DNA from: Chryseobacterium sp. MFBS3-17
GTDB lineage: Bacteria > Bacteroidota > Bacteroidia > Flavobacteriales > Weeksellaceae
Length of the DNA stretch: 64,000 nucleotides
Assembly (NCBI RefSeq): GCF_020687745.1
Contig: NZ_JAJEWK010000010.1
Span: 186,001 to 250,000 of the forward strand
Reading direction: 5' to 3'
A model generated the notes under the pieces. It had not been told where the DNA came from. It saw only the letters and a list, made by a program, of their open reading frames with translations, and made no database searches. Shown here piece by piece: positions 57,213-64,000 of the stretch (position 1 is the stretch's first letter; each line of letters opens with the position of its first letter). Made by a program: the position numbers and the translations under genes.

Positions 57213-57763
57213 TAGTAATTAGTATTGTTAATGATATTCTGATAGTTGGATTCGGAGAGCAGACCTCTCTGATAATAACCTTTCAAAATATTTTTGAAAC
57301 CCATCAGGTTATTGTCCCGGGTTTGCTCAAAGGTCACCGAAATTTGTTCGCCGCTTTTCAGCTTCACAATAAATTCATTGCCAATTCCTTTGGAAACGTG
57401 TCCGCGAAAATCTCCTTTGACATCATTCCCGATAAATCTCATTCTTTCCAGTTCGTCCAATCGTAAAGTCTGATCATTTACCACAATTTCATTTTCACGG
57501 ATTTCCAGCATGCCGGCCAGGCTTGCTTTCTTTTTTCCTTTAAACAGAATATAATTAAGTGCCGATAACAAAAACAGGGCTATTAAAACCATATTCAGCG
57601 TAAAAGTAGTTTCCAGAAAAGTGTCCTTCTGTCTGTAGAACTGAGGAAACAAAGCAAGAATCAGCAATCCTGCGATGGCTAAAACATCCAGAATAATAAA
57701 AAAGAACAATATTTTGCCGAGGGTAAAGTTTGTTTTTTTGATACCCTGAAAGGTTCTGAACAT
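57209..57763 (-). CDS. Hypothetical membrane protein with a PH-like tail
   Basis: The 184-residue product has two hydrophobic helices (about 17-40 and 52-72) and a soluble, strand-rich tail (MLEIRENEIVVNDQTLRLDELERMRF, EFIVKLKSGEQISVTFEQ). I do not recognise a named family; the layout matches the protein at 925-1422. The tail resembles small bacterial PH domains. Its stop overlaps the end of the convergent oxidoreductase gene by 4 nt. Confidence 0.7.
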   Translation of the reverse strand: MFRTFQGIKKTNFTLGKILFFFIILDVLAIAGLLILALFPQFYRQKDTFLETTFTLNMVLIALFLLSALNYILFKGKKKASLAGMLEIRENEIVVNDQTLRLDELERMRFIGNDVKGDFRGHVSKGIGNEFIVKLKSGEQISVTFEQTRDNNLMGFKNILKGYYQRGLLSESNYQNIINNTNYY

Positions 57764-57865
57764 CAGCTTAATATTTTAATGTATGATTAATGGATTATAT
57801 AAAGTGGAAATCAAACATTTCATGAAATACCGGGTTTTTCCTTCCAGACAAATCAAGGAAAATCG

Positions 57866-58198
57866 TTATGCTTTCTTCACAAATTCAGATTTCAGCGCCA
57901 TAGATCCGAAGCCGTCAATCTTGCAATCAATATTATGGTCTGAATCCGGACGCAGTCTGATGTTTTTCACTTTGGTTCCCGCTTTCACAGGCTTGGGAGC
58001 ACCTTTCACCGGCAAATCTTTTATCACTACTACACTGTCGCCATTCTGAAGCACATTCCCATTGCTGTCTATCACAGCATCTTCATCTGTGATTTCTGCC
58101 GGATCCCATTCATGGAAACACTGCGAACAAACCTGCAAATTATCCTGTTCATAGGTGAATTCCGAATTACATTTAGGGCACAAAACTGTATCACTCAT
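57866..58198 (-). CDS. YjdM (PhnA-like) zinc-ribbon protein
   Basis: From the ATG at 58198 the 110-residue protein has a zinc ribbon, [21 protein letters not shown] (C-x-x-C twice), then the PhnA-type domain: [27 protein letters not shown] and the closing [17 protein letters not shown]. Despite old names it is not the phosphonoacetate hydrolase; the function is unclear. A TATCTTTG box lies just upstream on the minus strand. Confidence 0.92.
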   Translation of the reverse strand: MSDTVLCPKCNSEFTYEQDNLQVCSQCFHEWDPAEITDEDAVIDSNGNVLQNGDSVVVIKDLPVKGAPKPVKAGTKVKNIRLRPDSDHNIDCKIDGFGSMALKSEFVKKA

Positions 58199-58291
58199 TG
58201 CGTTAATTTTTTTGATGCACAAAGATAGTGCTTTATTCGGAAACGGAACTGAATATTTGCTTCCGGTGGCCTGTCTCTCATTTAAAAACAG

Positions 58292-58299
58292 TACTTTTG
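58292..58299 (+). promoter_or_regulatory. TAnnTTTG box upstream of lnt
   Basis: TACTTTTG matches the -7 consensus exactly, 36 nt before the ATG at 58336. The -33 position is not conserved. It supports 58336 as the start. Confidence 0.35.
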
Positions 58300-58335
58300 A
58301 GGTACTGAAATTTGATTTTCAAAAGTCAAGCATTT

Positions 58336-59967
58336 ATGAAATATTTACTACCGGCACTTATCTCCGGGCTTCTGCTCAGCATTTCGTGGCCCACTTTCGG
58401 CATCCCTTTTTTCATTTTCTTCGCACTGGTCCCCCTTCTGATGGCAGAACACAGTTTAACCAGATTTTCAGGGATCAAAAGGAAAGGCTGGGCGGTTTTC
58501 GGGATGTCGTACCTTACCTTTCTGATCTGGAATATCGTGACCACCGGCTGGCTTTACGGCTCCAAAAATCCGGACGGTTCCCATTCCATCGCAGCAGTAG
58601 TAATCCCCGTTCTGGCCAACTCCCTGTTGTATTCCCTGGTTTTCATCCTGTATCACTGGTACAAAAGAGCACAGGGAACCTATTGGGGTCTGGCGTTTTT
58701 TGTGGCCATCTGGATGTCTTTTGAAAAATTCCATCTGGGCTGGGAACTTACCTGGCCGTGGCTGAATCTGGGCAATGTATTTTCCGATTACCCGAAACTC
58801 ATACAGTGGTACGATACCCTGGGTGCTACCGGTGGCAGTTTCTGGATTTTACTGATTAATGTGTACATTTTTTATACCGTAAGAACTTGGGAGGCAGGCC
58901 GTGTGAGGAAAGATCTTATCAAAAATCTCTCCGTCATTGCAGCCGGCATTCTGATTCCGTTTGGGATTTCACTGGCAAAATACTATTCGTTTAACGAAAA
59001 ACCATCGGGACAAATCAGTGTACTGCTGCTGCAGCCGGAACTGGATCCCTATACCGAAAAATACAGCAAAGACAGTACTCAGATCCTGAATGAACTGCTT
59101 ACGTTAGCCACAGAACATTCAAAAAACGGACACATAGACTACTTCATTGGCCCGGAAACCTCCCTGCCTGGCTATGGTTCAATTTCTGAAACGGGCATGA
59201 ACCAAAGCAGCCTGCTGAATGCTGTACGGGATTTTATGCGAGCCAAACCGGGATCTATTTTCGCAACGGGCATCTCCTCTCATCAGTTTTTTGCAGAAGG
59301 AACCAACATTCCAAAAAATGCCTACCAGATTGGAAGCGGCACATGGGTTGAAAGCTACAATACCGCCATACAGATTGAACCTGACCGCCCTATACAGGTC
59401 TATCACAAGGGAAAACTGGTACCCGGGGTTGAAATTTTTCCGTACATCAACACGCTGAAACCTGTTCTGGGCGATGCCATGATTAATCTGGGAGGCACGG
59501 TAGCATCTCTGGGAACAGACGAAGAGCGTAAAGTTTTTGGCAATAATTTCAATCCGGGAAAACTGGCACCCATCATTTGTTATGAAAGTATTTATGGAGA
59601 ATTTACAGCAGAATTTGTGAAAAACGGAGCCAATTTTCTTGCAATCATGACCAATGACAGTTGGTGGGGCGTCACCCAGGGACACAAACAACTGCTGTCT
59701 TATGCAAAACTGCGGGCTATTGAAACCCGCCGGGAAATTGCACGGTCAGCCAACAGCGGGATTTCAGCACACATCAATGCACAAGGGGAAACAGAAGCAG
59801 ACACCTTATACGGAGACCAGACGGCACTCTATGCCAAAATAAACCTGTACGACGGTGAAACATTCTATGTCCGTACCGGCGATTTGCTTTCGCGATTCAG
59901 TATTTTCGCGCTTGGATTTCTGGTGTTTTATACCCTCATCAGTAAAATCCGGGAGAAGAAAAAATGA
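58336..59967 (+). CDS. lnt: Apolipoprotein N-acyltransferase
   Basis: Lnt adds the third acyl chain to lipoproteins in the inner membrane. From the ATG at 58336 it has 543 residues: about seven membrane helices, a periplasmic nitrilase-like domain (about 220-505) and a final helix. The catalytic triad is visible as Glu in GPETSLPGYG, Lys in YHKGKLVPGVE and Cys in PIICYESIYG. Many lipoproteins in this window would be its substrates. Its stop overlaps the next gene by 4 nt (ATGA). Confidence 0.95.
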   Translation: MKYLLPALISGLLLSISWPTFGIPFFIFFALVPLLMAEHSLTRFSGIKRKGWAVFGMSYLTFLIWNIVTTGWLYGSKNPDGSHSIAAVVIPVLANSLLYSLVFILYHWYKRAQGTYWGLAFFVAIWMSFEKFHLGWELTWPWLNLGNVFSDYPKLIQWYDTLGATGGSFWILLINVYIFYTVRTWEAGRVRKDLIKNLSVIAAGILIPFGISLAKYYSFNEKPSGQISVLLLQPELDPYTEKYSKDSTQILNELLTLATEHSKNGHIDYFIGPETSLPGYGSISETGMNQSSLLNAVRDFMRAKPGSIFATGISSHQFFAEGTNIPKNAYQIGSGTWVESYNTAIQIEPDRPIQVYHKGKLVPGVEIFPYINTLKPVLGDAMINLGGTVASLGTDEERKVFGNNFNPGKLAPIICYESIYGEFTAEFVKNGANFLAIMTNDSWWGVTQGHKQLLSYAKLRAIETRREIARSANSGISAHINAQGETEADTLYGDQTALYAKINLYDGETFYVRTGDLLSRFSIFALGFLVFYTLISKIREKKK

Positions 59968-61169
59968 AAACCTTCTTTCTGAAATACAAATATCCGGTCA
60001 CCTTTCTGCTGTATATATTCCTGATTACCTATCTGAGCCGGAATGCAGAACTTGTATTTGAATGGGTGATCATCATGCGGGATTTTGACATCCATGGAGA
60101 CTATTACTATTACGGAAAACCCACCGCACATATGCCACCGCTGTATCCTTATTATTTACTGGTGGTTCAGAGCATAAGCCCAGCAGATTACTGGACCGTG
60201 GTATCCTGTATTATTCAATCGGTCATTTATTTCTTTTCGGTGAAATTCCTCACGCAGACCTTTGAGAAGCTGACCCCAAAAGCAGGGAACTTCTATCCGG
60301 CATTTGCCGCATTACTGTTTTTTCCGCCCATTCTTACAGGACTTACCAAAATAAGTTCATTTGCACTTACCGTGTCCATATTCTGCATATTCATTGGGTT
60401 GATTGTGAGAGTCAACAGCTGTTTCAGCAGAAGAACAGTAATCTTCACCGCAGTCATCTCTGTTTTGGGAATGTACATCCGGTATGAGTTTATTTTTTTA
60501 ATGCTTTTTTCTGCCATGCTGCTGGCTGCTCATCAGAAAATCAAAATCCGGCAGGCAATTCTGGTTTTGCCGTTCGTTTTTCTTGTTTATCTGCCGTGGT
60601 GCATCCGGAACTATCAAAAAATTGGTGTCTTTCATTACTCCACTTCTTTAAATTACAATTTTGCCAAAGGCAATCATGTGCGATACAATGTCTTATCCAG
60701 TGCCAACCTGCCCTACGACCCTCAGAAAGACCTAGTTCCTACAGATGATTACTTACGGGAACACTTTCACAGCGAAAAGGAGATTGATGCCTATATGGAA
60801 TCCCTGGGCAAACAATTTACATCAGAACACCGGTCACTGTTTCTCGTAAATTCCCTTAAAAAAATTGGGATAAACTTTACCAACTATTACCCTGGCAATT
60901 ATAATTTTTCCGGCTCCGTAATCAGTTGGTTGTATGCGGGATTTCTTACTGCTTTCAACTTGCTTTTTCTGTTTGCTCTTGCAATACGGCTGAGGGAAAA
61001 ATCATTCATAACCATTTTTACAGGCGTACTGTTCTTGTTCTTTCTGATTTTCTATTCTGTGGCACCACTTCCCCGGTACTACCTGCTCTATTTCCCTGTC
61101 TTTTTCCTGTTTGTCTATCAGCACGTTAGTCTGCACCGGCACGTAAGGATCCTGAATAAAAATTCATGA
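59964..61169 (+). CDS. Multi-pass membrane protein, GT-C glycosyltransferase-like
   Basis: The 401-residue protein has about nine to ten hydrophobic helices. The first periplasmic loop holds DFDIHGDYYYYGKPTAHMPPLYPYY, which looks like the acidic loop and P-P-L-Y-P pattern of GT39-type enzymes that use lipid-linked sugars. Acceptor and sugar are unknown. It overlaps lnt by 4 nt, so translation is coupled. Another membrane protein family remains possible. Confidence 0.7.
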   Translation: MKTFFLKYKYPVTFLLYIFLITYLSRNAELVFEWVIIMRDFDIHGDYYYYGKPTAHMPPLYPYYLLVVQSISPADYWTVVSCIIQSVIYFFSVKFLTQTFEKLTPKAGNFYPAFAALLFFPPILTGLTKISSFALTVSIFCIFIGLIVRVNSCFSRRTVIFTAVISVLGMYIRYEFIFLMLFSAMLLAAHQKIKIRQAILVLPFVFLVYLPWCIRNYQKIGVFHYSTSLNYNFAKGNHVRYNVLSSANLPYDPQKDLVPTDDYLREHFHSEKEIDAYMESLGKQFTSEHRSLFLVNSLKKIGINFTNYYPGNYNFSGSVISWLYAGFLTAFNLLFLFALAIRLREKSFITIFTGVLFLFFLIFYSVAPLPRYYLLYFPVFFLFVYQHVSLHRHVRILNKNS

Positions 61170-61186
61170 AAAATAATTCATAAAAG

Positions 61187-61218
61187 TTTGCCTATAACAA
61201 AAATTCTTCGTTATTTTG
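61187..61218 (+). promoter_or_regulatory. Promoter of the rpmB-rpmG-bL38 operon
   Basis: TTTG (61187-61190), a 20-21 bp spacer and TTATTTTG (61211-61218). The TTTG is exact, and the -7 box reads as TATTTTG with one base fewer than usual. The rpmB ATG follows 39 nt later. Confidence 0.5.
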
Positions 61219-61257
61219 CACTCTCAAATATTTAGTAGTTAAAAAGAACATCGAGAT

Positions 61258-61494
61258 ATGTCAAGAATTTGCCAAATAACAGGAAAGCGTGCGATGGTAG
61301 GAAACAATGTTTCTCACGCTAATAACAAAACGAAGCGTCGTTTTGAAATTAACTTATTGGAGAAGAAGTTTTACCTTCCGGAGCAGGAAAAGTCTGTAAC
61401 GCTGAAAGTTTCTGCACACGGATTGAGAATCATCAACAGGATTGGTATTGAAGAAGCAATAGAAAGAGCAACAAGAAACGGTTTTATTAAATAA
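61258..61494 (+). CDS. rpmB: 50S ribosomal protein L28
   Basis: The 78-residue protein starts [26 protein letters not shown], as expected for bL28, and has the conserved [10 protein letters not shown] segment. Only one Cys is present, so it does not bind zinc. It is the first gene of the rpmB-rpmG-DUF4295 operon, 9 nt before rpmG. Confidence 0.97.
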   Translation: MSRICQITGKRAMVGNNVSHANNKTKRRFEINLLEKKFYLPEQEKSVTLKVSAHGLRIINRIGIEEAIERATRNGFIK

Positions 61495-61503
61495 TAAGCA
61501 ATC

Positions 61504-61686
61504 ATGGCAAAAAAAGGAAACAGAGTACAGGTAATCCTGGAATGTACAGAGCATAAGGAAACTGGTGTTGCCGGAATGAGCAGATACATCACGACCAAAA
61601 ATAAAAAGAACACGACCGAAAGAATGGAATTGAAAAAATACAATCCTATTCTGAAGAAATACACGGTTCACAAAGAAATTAAATAA
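61504..61686 (+). CDS. rpmG: 50S ribosomal protein L33, zinc-free form
   Basis: The 60-residue protein matches bL33: [12 protein letters not shown] at the start and a [15 protein letters not shown] end. The zinc-binding C-x-x-C pairs of the C+ form are absent; just one Cys remains. It lies 9 nt after rpmB and 21 nt before the DUF4295 gene. Confidence 0.97.
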   Translation: MAKKGNRVQVILECTEHKETGVAGMSRYITTKNKKNTTERMELKKYNPILKKYTVHKEIK

Positions 61687-61707
61687 TCCAGATAAAGATA
61701 TTTTACC

Positions 61708-61860
61708 ATGGCAAAGAAAGTTGTAGCAACACTGAAAGACGGATCATCCAAGAAGATGACCAAAGTGGTGAAAATGATCAAATCTCCTAAGACAGGAGCC
61801 TACATTTTCGAAGAAAAAGTAATGAACGCTGATGATGTAGATGCTTTCTTAAAGAAATAA
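61708..61860 (+). CDS. DUF4295 small basic protein, probably ribosomal protein bL38
   Basis: This 50-residue gene starts MAKKVVATLKDG and ends DDVDAFLKK. It belongs to DUF4295, found in Bacteroidota directly after rpmG. From memory of the published Flavobacterium johnsoniae ribosome structure, a protein of this type is part of the 50S subunit and was named bL38; I am fairly but not fully sure that it is the same family. It is very basic, with 12 Lys residues. A terminator follows 21 nt later. Confidence 0.9.
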   Translation: MAKKVVATLKDGSSKKMTKVVKMIKSPKTGAYIFEEKVMNADDVDAFLKK

Positions 61861-61881
61861 CACATCTAAACGTAAGGATAT

Positions 61882-61912
61882 AAAACTACTCAATTTTTGG
61901 GTAGTTTTTTTG
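61882..61912 (+). terminator. Terminator of the rpmB-rpmG-bL38 operon
   Basis: A 10-bp stem with one T-G pair (61882-61891 with 61899-61908) and a 7-nt loop runs into T residues. A TATCTTTG box follows at 61914-61921 and may start the ftsY transcript. Confidence 0.8.
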
Positions 61913-61913
61913 T

Positions 61914-61921
61914 TATCTTTG
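61914..61921 (+). promoter_or_regulatory. TAnnTTTG box upstream of ftsY
   Basis: TATCTTTG is an exact -7 match that directly follows the terminator of the ribosomal-protein operon and lies 70 nt before the ftsY ATG. The nearest TTTG is only 14 bp upstream, so the match is weaker than at secG or uvrD. Confidence 0.35.
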
Positions 61922-61991
61922 TTTCCGCATGCAGCAGACCTCACCATCAGCACAGTATCCTGCATTCCCATTAAAAATCTAACAACACCTT

Positions 61992-62945
61992 ATGAGTTGG
62001 TTTAAAAAAATATTTAATAAAGAAGAAAAAGAAACCCTGGATCAGGGTCTGGAAAAATCTAACCGTGGATTTTTTGAAAAAATATCCAAAGCGGTTGTCG
62101 GAAAATCCAAAGTAGATGATGAAGTTCTGGATGACCTGGAAGAAATTCTGATCAGCTCTGATGTAGGAGCGGCTACCACCATTAAAATCATAGAACGCAT
62201 AGAAGAACGCGTGGCCCGGGACAAATATGTAGGAACTGACGAACTGGACAAAATCCTGCGCGAGGAAATCACCGGACTGCTTCTGCAAAACCCGCATGCC
62301 GGCACCGGAAATATAGACCACAGCAAAAAACCATATGTCATTATGGTGGTGGGCGTCAATGGCGTAGGAAAGACCACAACAATAGGGAAACTGGCTCATC
62401 AGTTTAAAAGTGAAGGAAAATCTGTAGTACTGGGTGCCGCAGATACCTTCCGGGCGGCTGCCGTAGACCAACTGGTGATCTGGAGTGAGCGCGTGGGCGT
62501 GCCTGTTGTAAAACAGGGAATGGGCTCAGACCCCGCTTCCGTAGCCTTTGACACCGTACAAAGTGCGGTGGCCAATCAGGCCGATGTAGTCATTATAGAC
62601 ACCGCAGGGAGACTCCATAATAAAGTAAACCTCATGAACGAGCTGACCAAAATAAAACGGGTCATGCAAAAAGTAATTCCCGATGCTCCCCACGAGATCC
62701 TTCTGGTACTGGACGGCTCTACCGGCCAGAATGCTTTTGAGCAGGCAAAACAGTTTACCGCAGCTACCGAAGTCAGCGCACTGGCCGTAACCAAACTGGA
62801 CGGAACAGCCAAGGGCGGCGTGGTAATAGGAATATCTGATCAGTTTCAGATTCCGGTAAAATATATAGGTGTAGGAGAAAAAATGACGGATCTGCAACTC
62901 TTTAACGGGGAACAATTCGTAGATTCTTTCTTCACAAGAAAGTGA
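61992..62945 (+). CDS. ftsY: Signal recognition particle receptor FtsY
   Basis: The 317-residue GTPase receives ribosomes carrying membrane proteins from SRP and hands them to SecYEG. It has a short basic start ([12 protein letters not shown]) instead of the long acidic A domain of E. coli, the N domain (about 20-95) and the G domain with [35 protein letters not shown] and [10 protein letters not shown]. Its distance from the ribosomal genes and an own promoter box suggest separate transcription. Confidence 0.97.
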   Translation: MSWFKKIFNKEEKETLDQGLEKSNRGFFEKISKAVVGKSKVDDEVLDDLEEILISSDVGAATTIKIIERIEERVARDKYVGTDELDKILREEITGLLLQNPHAGTGNIDHSKKPYVIMVVGVNGVGKTTTIGKLAHQFKSEGKSVVLGAADTFRAAAVDQLVIWSERVGVPVVKQGMGSDPASVAFDTVQSAVANQADVVIIDTAGRLHNKVNLMNELTKIKRVMQKVIPDAPHEILLVLDGSTGQNAFEQAKQFTAATEVSALAVTKLDGTAKGGVVIGISDQFQIPVKYIGVGEKMTDLQLFNGEQFVDSFFTRK

Positions 62946-63011
62946 TTTTTAAAATTTCTCCATTTTCTTATAAGATTTCAATTAAATATTTTAGGATTAA
63001 AAAAAAGGCCT

Positions 63012-63019
63012 AACTTTAG
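63012..63019 (+). promoter_or_regulatory. TAnnTTTG-like box for the GlsB-type gene
   Basis: TAACTTTA has one mismatch to the -7 consensus, with TTTT 18 bp upstream as a possible -33 element. The ATG at 63066 is 46 nt downstream. Confidence 0.35.
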
Positions 63020-63065
63020 CTTACTAAAATCACAAAATATTACTAACATTTAAAAATTTAAAATT

Positions 63066-63320
63066 ATGGGAATTTTCACTTGGATTATCTTCGGATTGAT
63101 TGCAGGGGCTTTAGCCAAATTAATTATGCCAGGAAACCAGAACATGGGTTGGCTGATGACCATTATCCTCGGAATTATAGGTGCTTATGTAGGCGCTTTT
63201 GTAGGCCAGCTGCTGGGAATGGGAGACGTCACCGGATTTAATTTCGGAAGCATGGCGCTGGCCGTGGTCGGGGCACTGATTATATTATGGATATACGGAC
63301 TGGCCACCAAACGGAGTTAG
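63066..63320 (+). CDS. GlsB/YeaQ/YmgE family membrane protein
   Basis: The 84-residue protein has the family pattern of three hydrophobic segments: WIIFGLIAGALAKLIMPG (with the conserved G-x-x-A-x-x-I-x-P-G), TIILGIIGAYVGAFVG and MALAVVGALIILWIYGL. These small proteins are linked to general or envelope stress; their exact role is unknown. It has its own predicted promoter and shares a two-way terminator with sppA. Confidence 0.92.
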   Translation: MGIFTWIIFGLIAGALAKLIMPGNQNMGWLMTIILGIIGAYVGAFVGQLLGMGDVTGFNFGSMALAVVGALIILWIYGLATKRS

Positions 63321-63340
63321 TATTTCCAATCTAAAAGTTA

Positions 63341-63378
63341 AAAATCCTCTCTGCACATTTGCAAAGAGGATTTTTTTG
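63341..63378 (+). terminator. Two-way terminator between the GlsB-type gene and sppA
   Basis: AAATCCTCT (63342-63350) pairs with AGAGGATTT (63365-63373) across a 14-nt loop, with T residues after and A residues before. It can serve both convergent genes. Confidence 0.8.
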
Positions 63379-63397
63379 TAAGCCATACCGGAAGGGT

Positions 63398-64000
63398 TTA
63401 CTGCAGTTTGATCTGATAAGGCATGCCCATCATGACAACGCTTTGTAATTTAGGATCGGTTACCCGCTCGAACAATTCATAATTCTCCTTCCCTATTTTT
63501 CTACTGATAATTCTGGCAGCAACTTCATTTTCCTCAAAATCTTTCAGAAATATCTCGAACTGCGATCTCTTTTTCGGGAATGCAGATACGTTATAATCTG
63601 ACACCTTCGCTTGCTTGGCTGCATAAGCGATGGCATCATTCAGTGTACCCAGTTCATCTACCAGCCCCAGTTCTTTTGCGCGGGTACCGGACCATACACG
63701 GCCGCCGCCAACTTCATCTATCTGCTGGAAACTTTTCTTTCTGTTTTGAGTAACAAAATGCACAAACCGGTTATAGGTGCCTTCCACACTTTGGGTCAGA
63801 ATACTCACCGTACCCGGAGAAAGACCATTAATCATGGAAATATGATTGGAATTGGCATTCGTAGTGACTGCGTGGGTATAAATCCCATTTTTATTGGCCG
63901 CTTCTTTCAAATAAGGAATCATTCCAAACACCCCAATGGAACCTGTGAGCGTATTCTTTTCTGAATAGATTTTATCTGCAGCCATGGCAATATAATACCC
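63398..64000 (-). CDS. sppA: Signal peptide peptidase SppA, C-terminal part
   Basis: The gene runs off the right edge; its 3' part from 63398 is present. The visible residues begin GYYIAMAADKIYSEKNTLTGSIGVFG, the S49 segment just after the catalytic Ser (S-G-G-Y-Y-I-A), which lies beyond the edge. RVWSGTRAKELGLVDELG is a second landmark. SppA is a membrane-bound serine protease with a Ser/Lys dyad that degrades leftover signal peptides. The missing N-terminal half should hold the membrane anchor and the Lys. An internal ATG at 63985 is not the start. Confidence 0.93.
   Translation of the reverse strand, partial: GYYIAMAADKIYSEKNTLTGSIGVFGMIPYLKEAANKNGIYTHAVTTNANSNHISMINGLSPGTVSILTQSVEGTYNRFVHFVTQNRKKSFQQIDEVGGGRVWSGTRAKELGLVDELGTLNDAIAYAAKQAKVSDYNVSAFPKKRSQFEIFLKDFEENEVAARIISRKIGKENYELFERVTDPKLQSVVMMGMPYQIKLQ

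Noticed and set aside
1-64000. Prophage, insertion sequence or integrative element
   Set aside because: No transposase, integrase, phage structural gene, target-site duplication or att-like repeat was seen; the single tRNA has no integrase beside it.

Overview
The window looks like a chromosomal segment of a flavobacterium (Bacteroidota), most probably in the Chryseobacterium / Kaistella / Weeksellaceae group. The signs are an S46 dipeptidyl-peptidase, a type IX secretion plug protein, and Bacteroidota-only families such as DUF4290, DUF4295 (probably bL38) and DUF4403. Promoters match the Bacteroidota consensus (TTTG, about 19 bp, TAnnTTTG) and Shine-Dalgarno sequences are almost absent. By eye the GC content is in the low-to-mid forties. 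I see no rRNA, prophage, insertion sequence or CRISPR; the only RNA gene found is a tRNA-Cys. Both ends cut a gene: a DPP11-like peptidase at the left and sppA at the right.

Layout. 1-6.0 kb: DPP11-like protease, two small envelope proteins, a polysaccharide deacetylase and a 957-residue M16 peptidase, then a 560-bp gene-free gap. 6.4-16.1 kb: polA-yciI, a HipA-like kinase / DUF3037 pair, uvrD, a cold-shock-domain protein with a long structured leader, and uvrC. 16.1-21.6 kb: hutH, a catalytic / non-catalytic pair of exported M16 proteins, and secG. 21.6-25.7 kb (minus strand): recR followed by a four-gene surface-glycan cluster. 25.9-32.8 kb: pepD, an NlpE/META lipoprotein, der, a haem-binding protein, a DCC protein, DUF4290 and murA. 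32.8-36.1 kb: a molybdenum-cofactor operon made of a membrane protein, a THEP1-like NTPase fused to MobA, fdhD and DUF7009. 36.2-41.6 kb: small proteins, two thioredoxin-fold proteins, aroC, a large membrane protein and a glycine-zipper lipoprotein. 41.8-48.3 kb: tRNA-Cys, RDD, DUF4403, folB, nadA, gmk, yicC, miaA and a redoxin. 48.3-57.8 kb: MBL hydrolase, T9SS plug, hemH, Nfu, gamma-carbonic anhydrase, GNAT, a lipoprotein, a PIF1-like helicase and a luciferase-like oxidoreductase. 57.8-64 kb: YjdM, lnt, a GT-C-like protein, rpmB-rpmG-bL38, ftsY, a GlsB-type protein and sppA.

Functional themes. DNA repair and replication are well represented (polA, uvrD, uvrC, recR, PIF1-like). So is envelope biogenesis and protein export: secG, ftsY, lnt, sppA, T9SS plug, murA and several lipoproteins. 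Cofactor synthesis is covered by the Mo cofactor operon, NAD, folate, haem and Fe-S genes.

The most unusual signals are: (i) about ten genes whose start codon lies only 4-6 nt after a TAnnTTTG promoter box, which predicts leaderless mRNAs; (ii) a leader of about 210 nt before the cold-shock-domain gene with mutually exclusive hairpins; (iii) the THEP1-MobA fusion inside an operon headed by an unknown membrane protein; (iv) the HipA-like / DUF3037 pair; (v) MurA with Asp at the usual catalytic Cys position; (vi) a degenerate M16 subunit fused to a second domain; and (vii) two kinds of short repeat. No wholly new multi-gene defence or metabolic system is evident.
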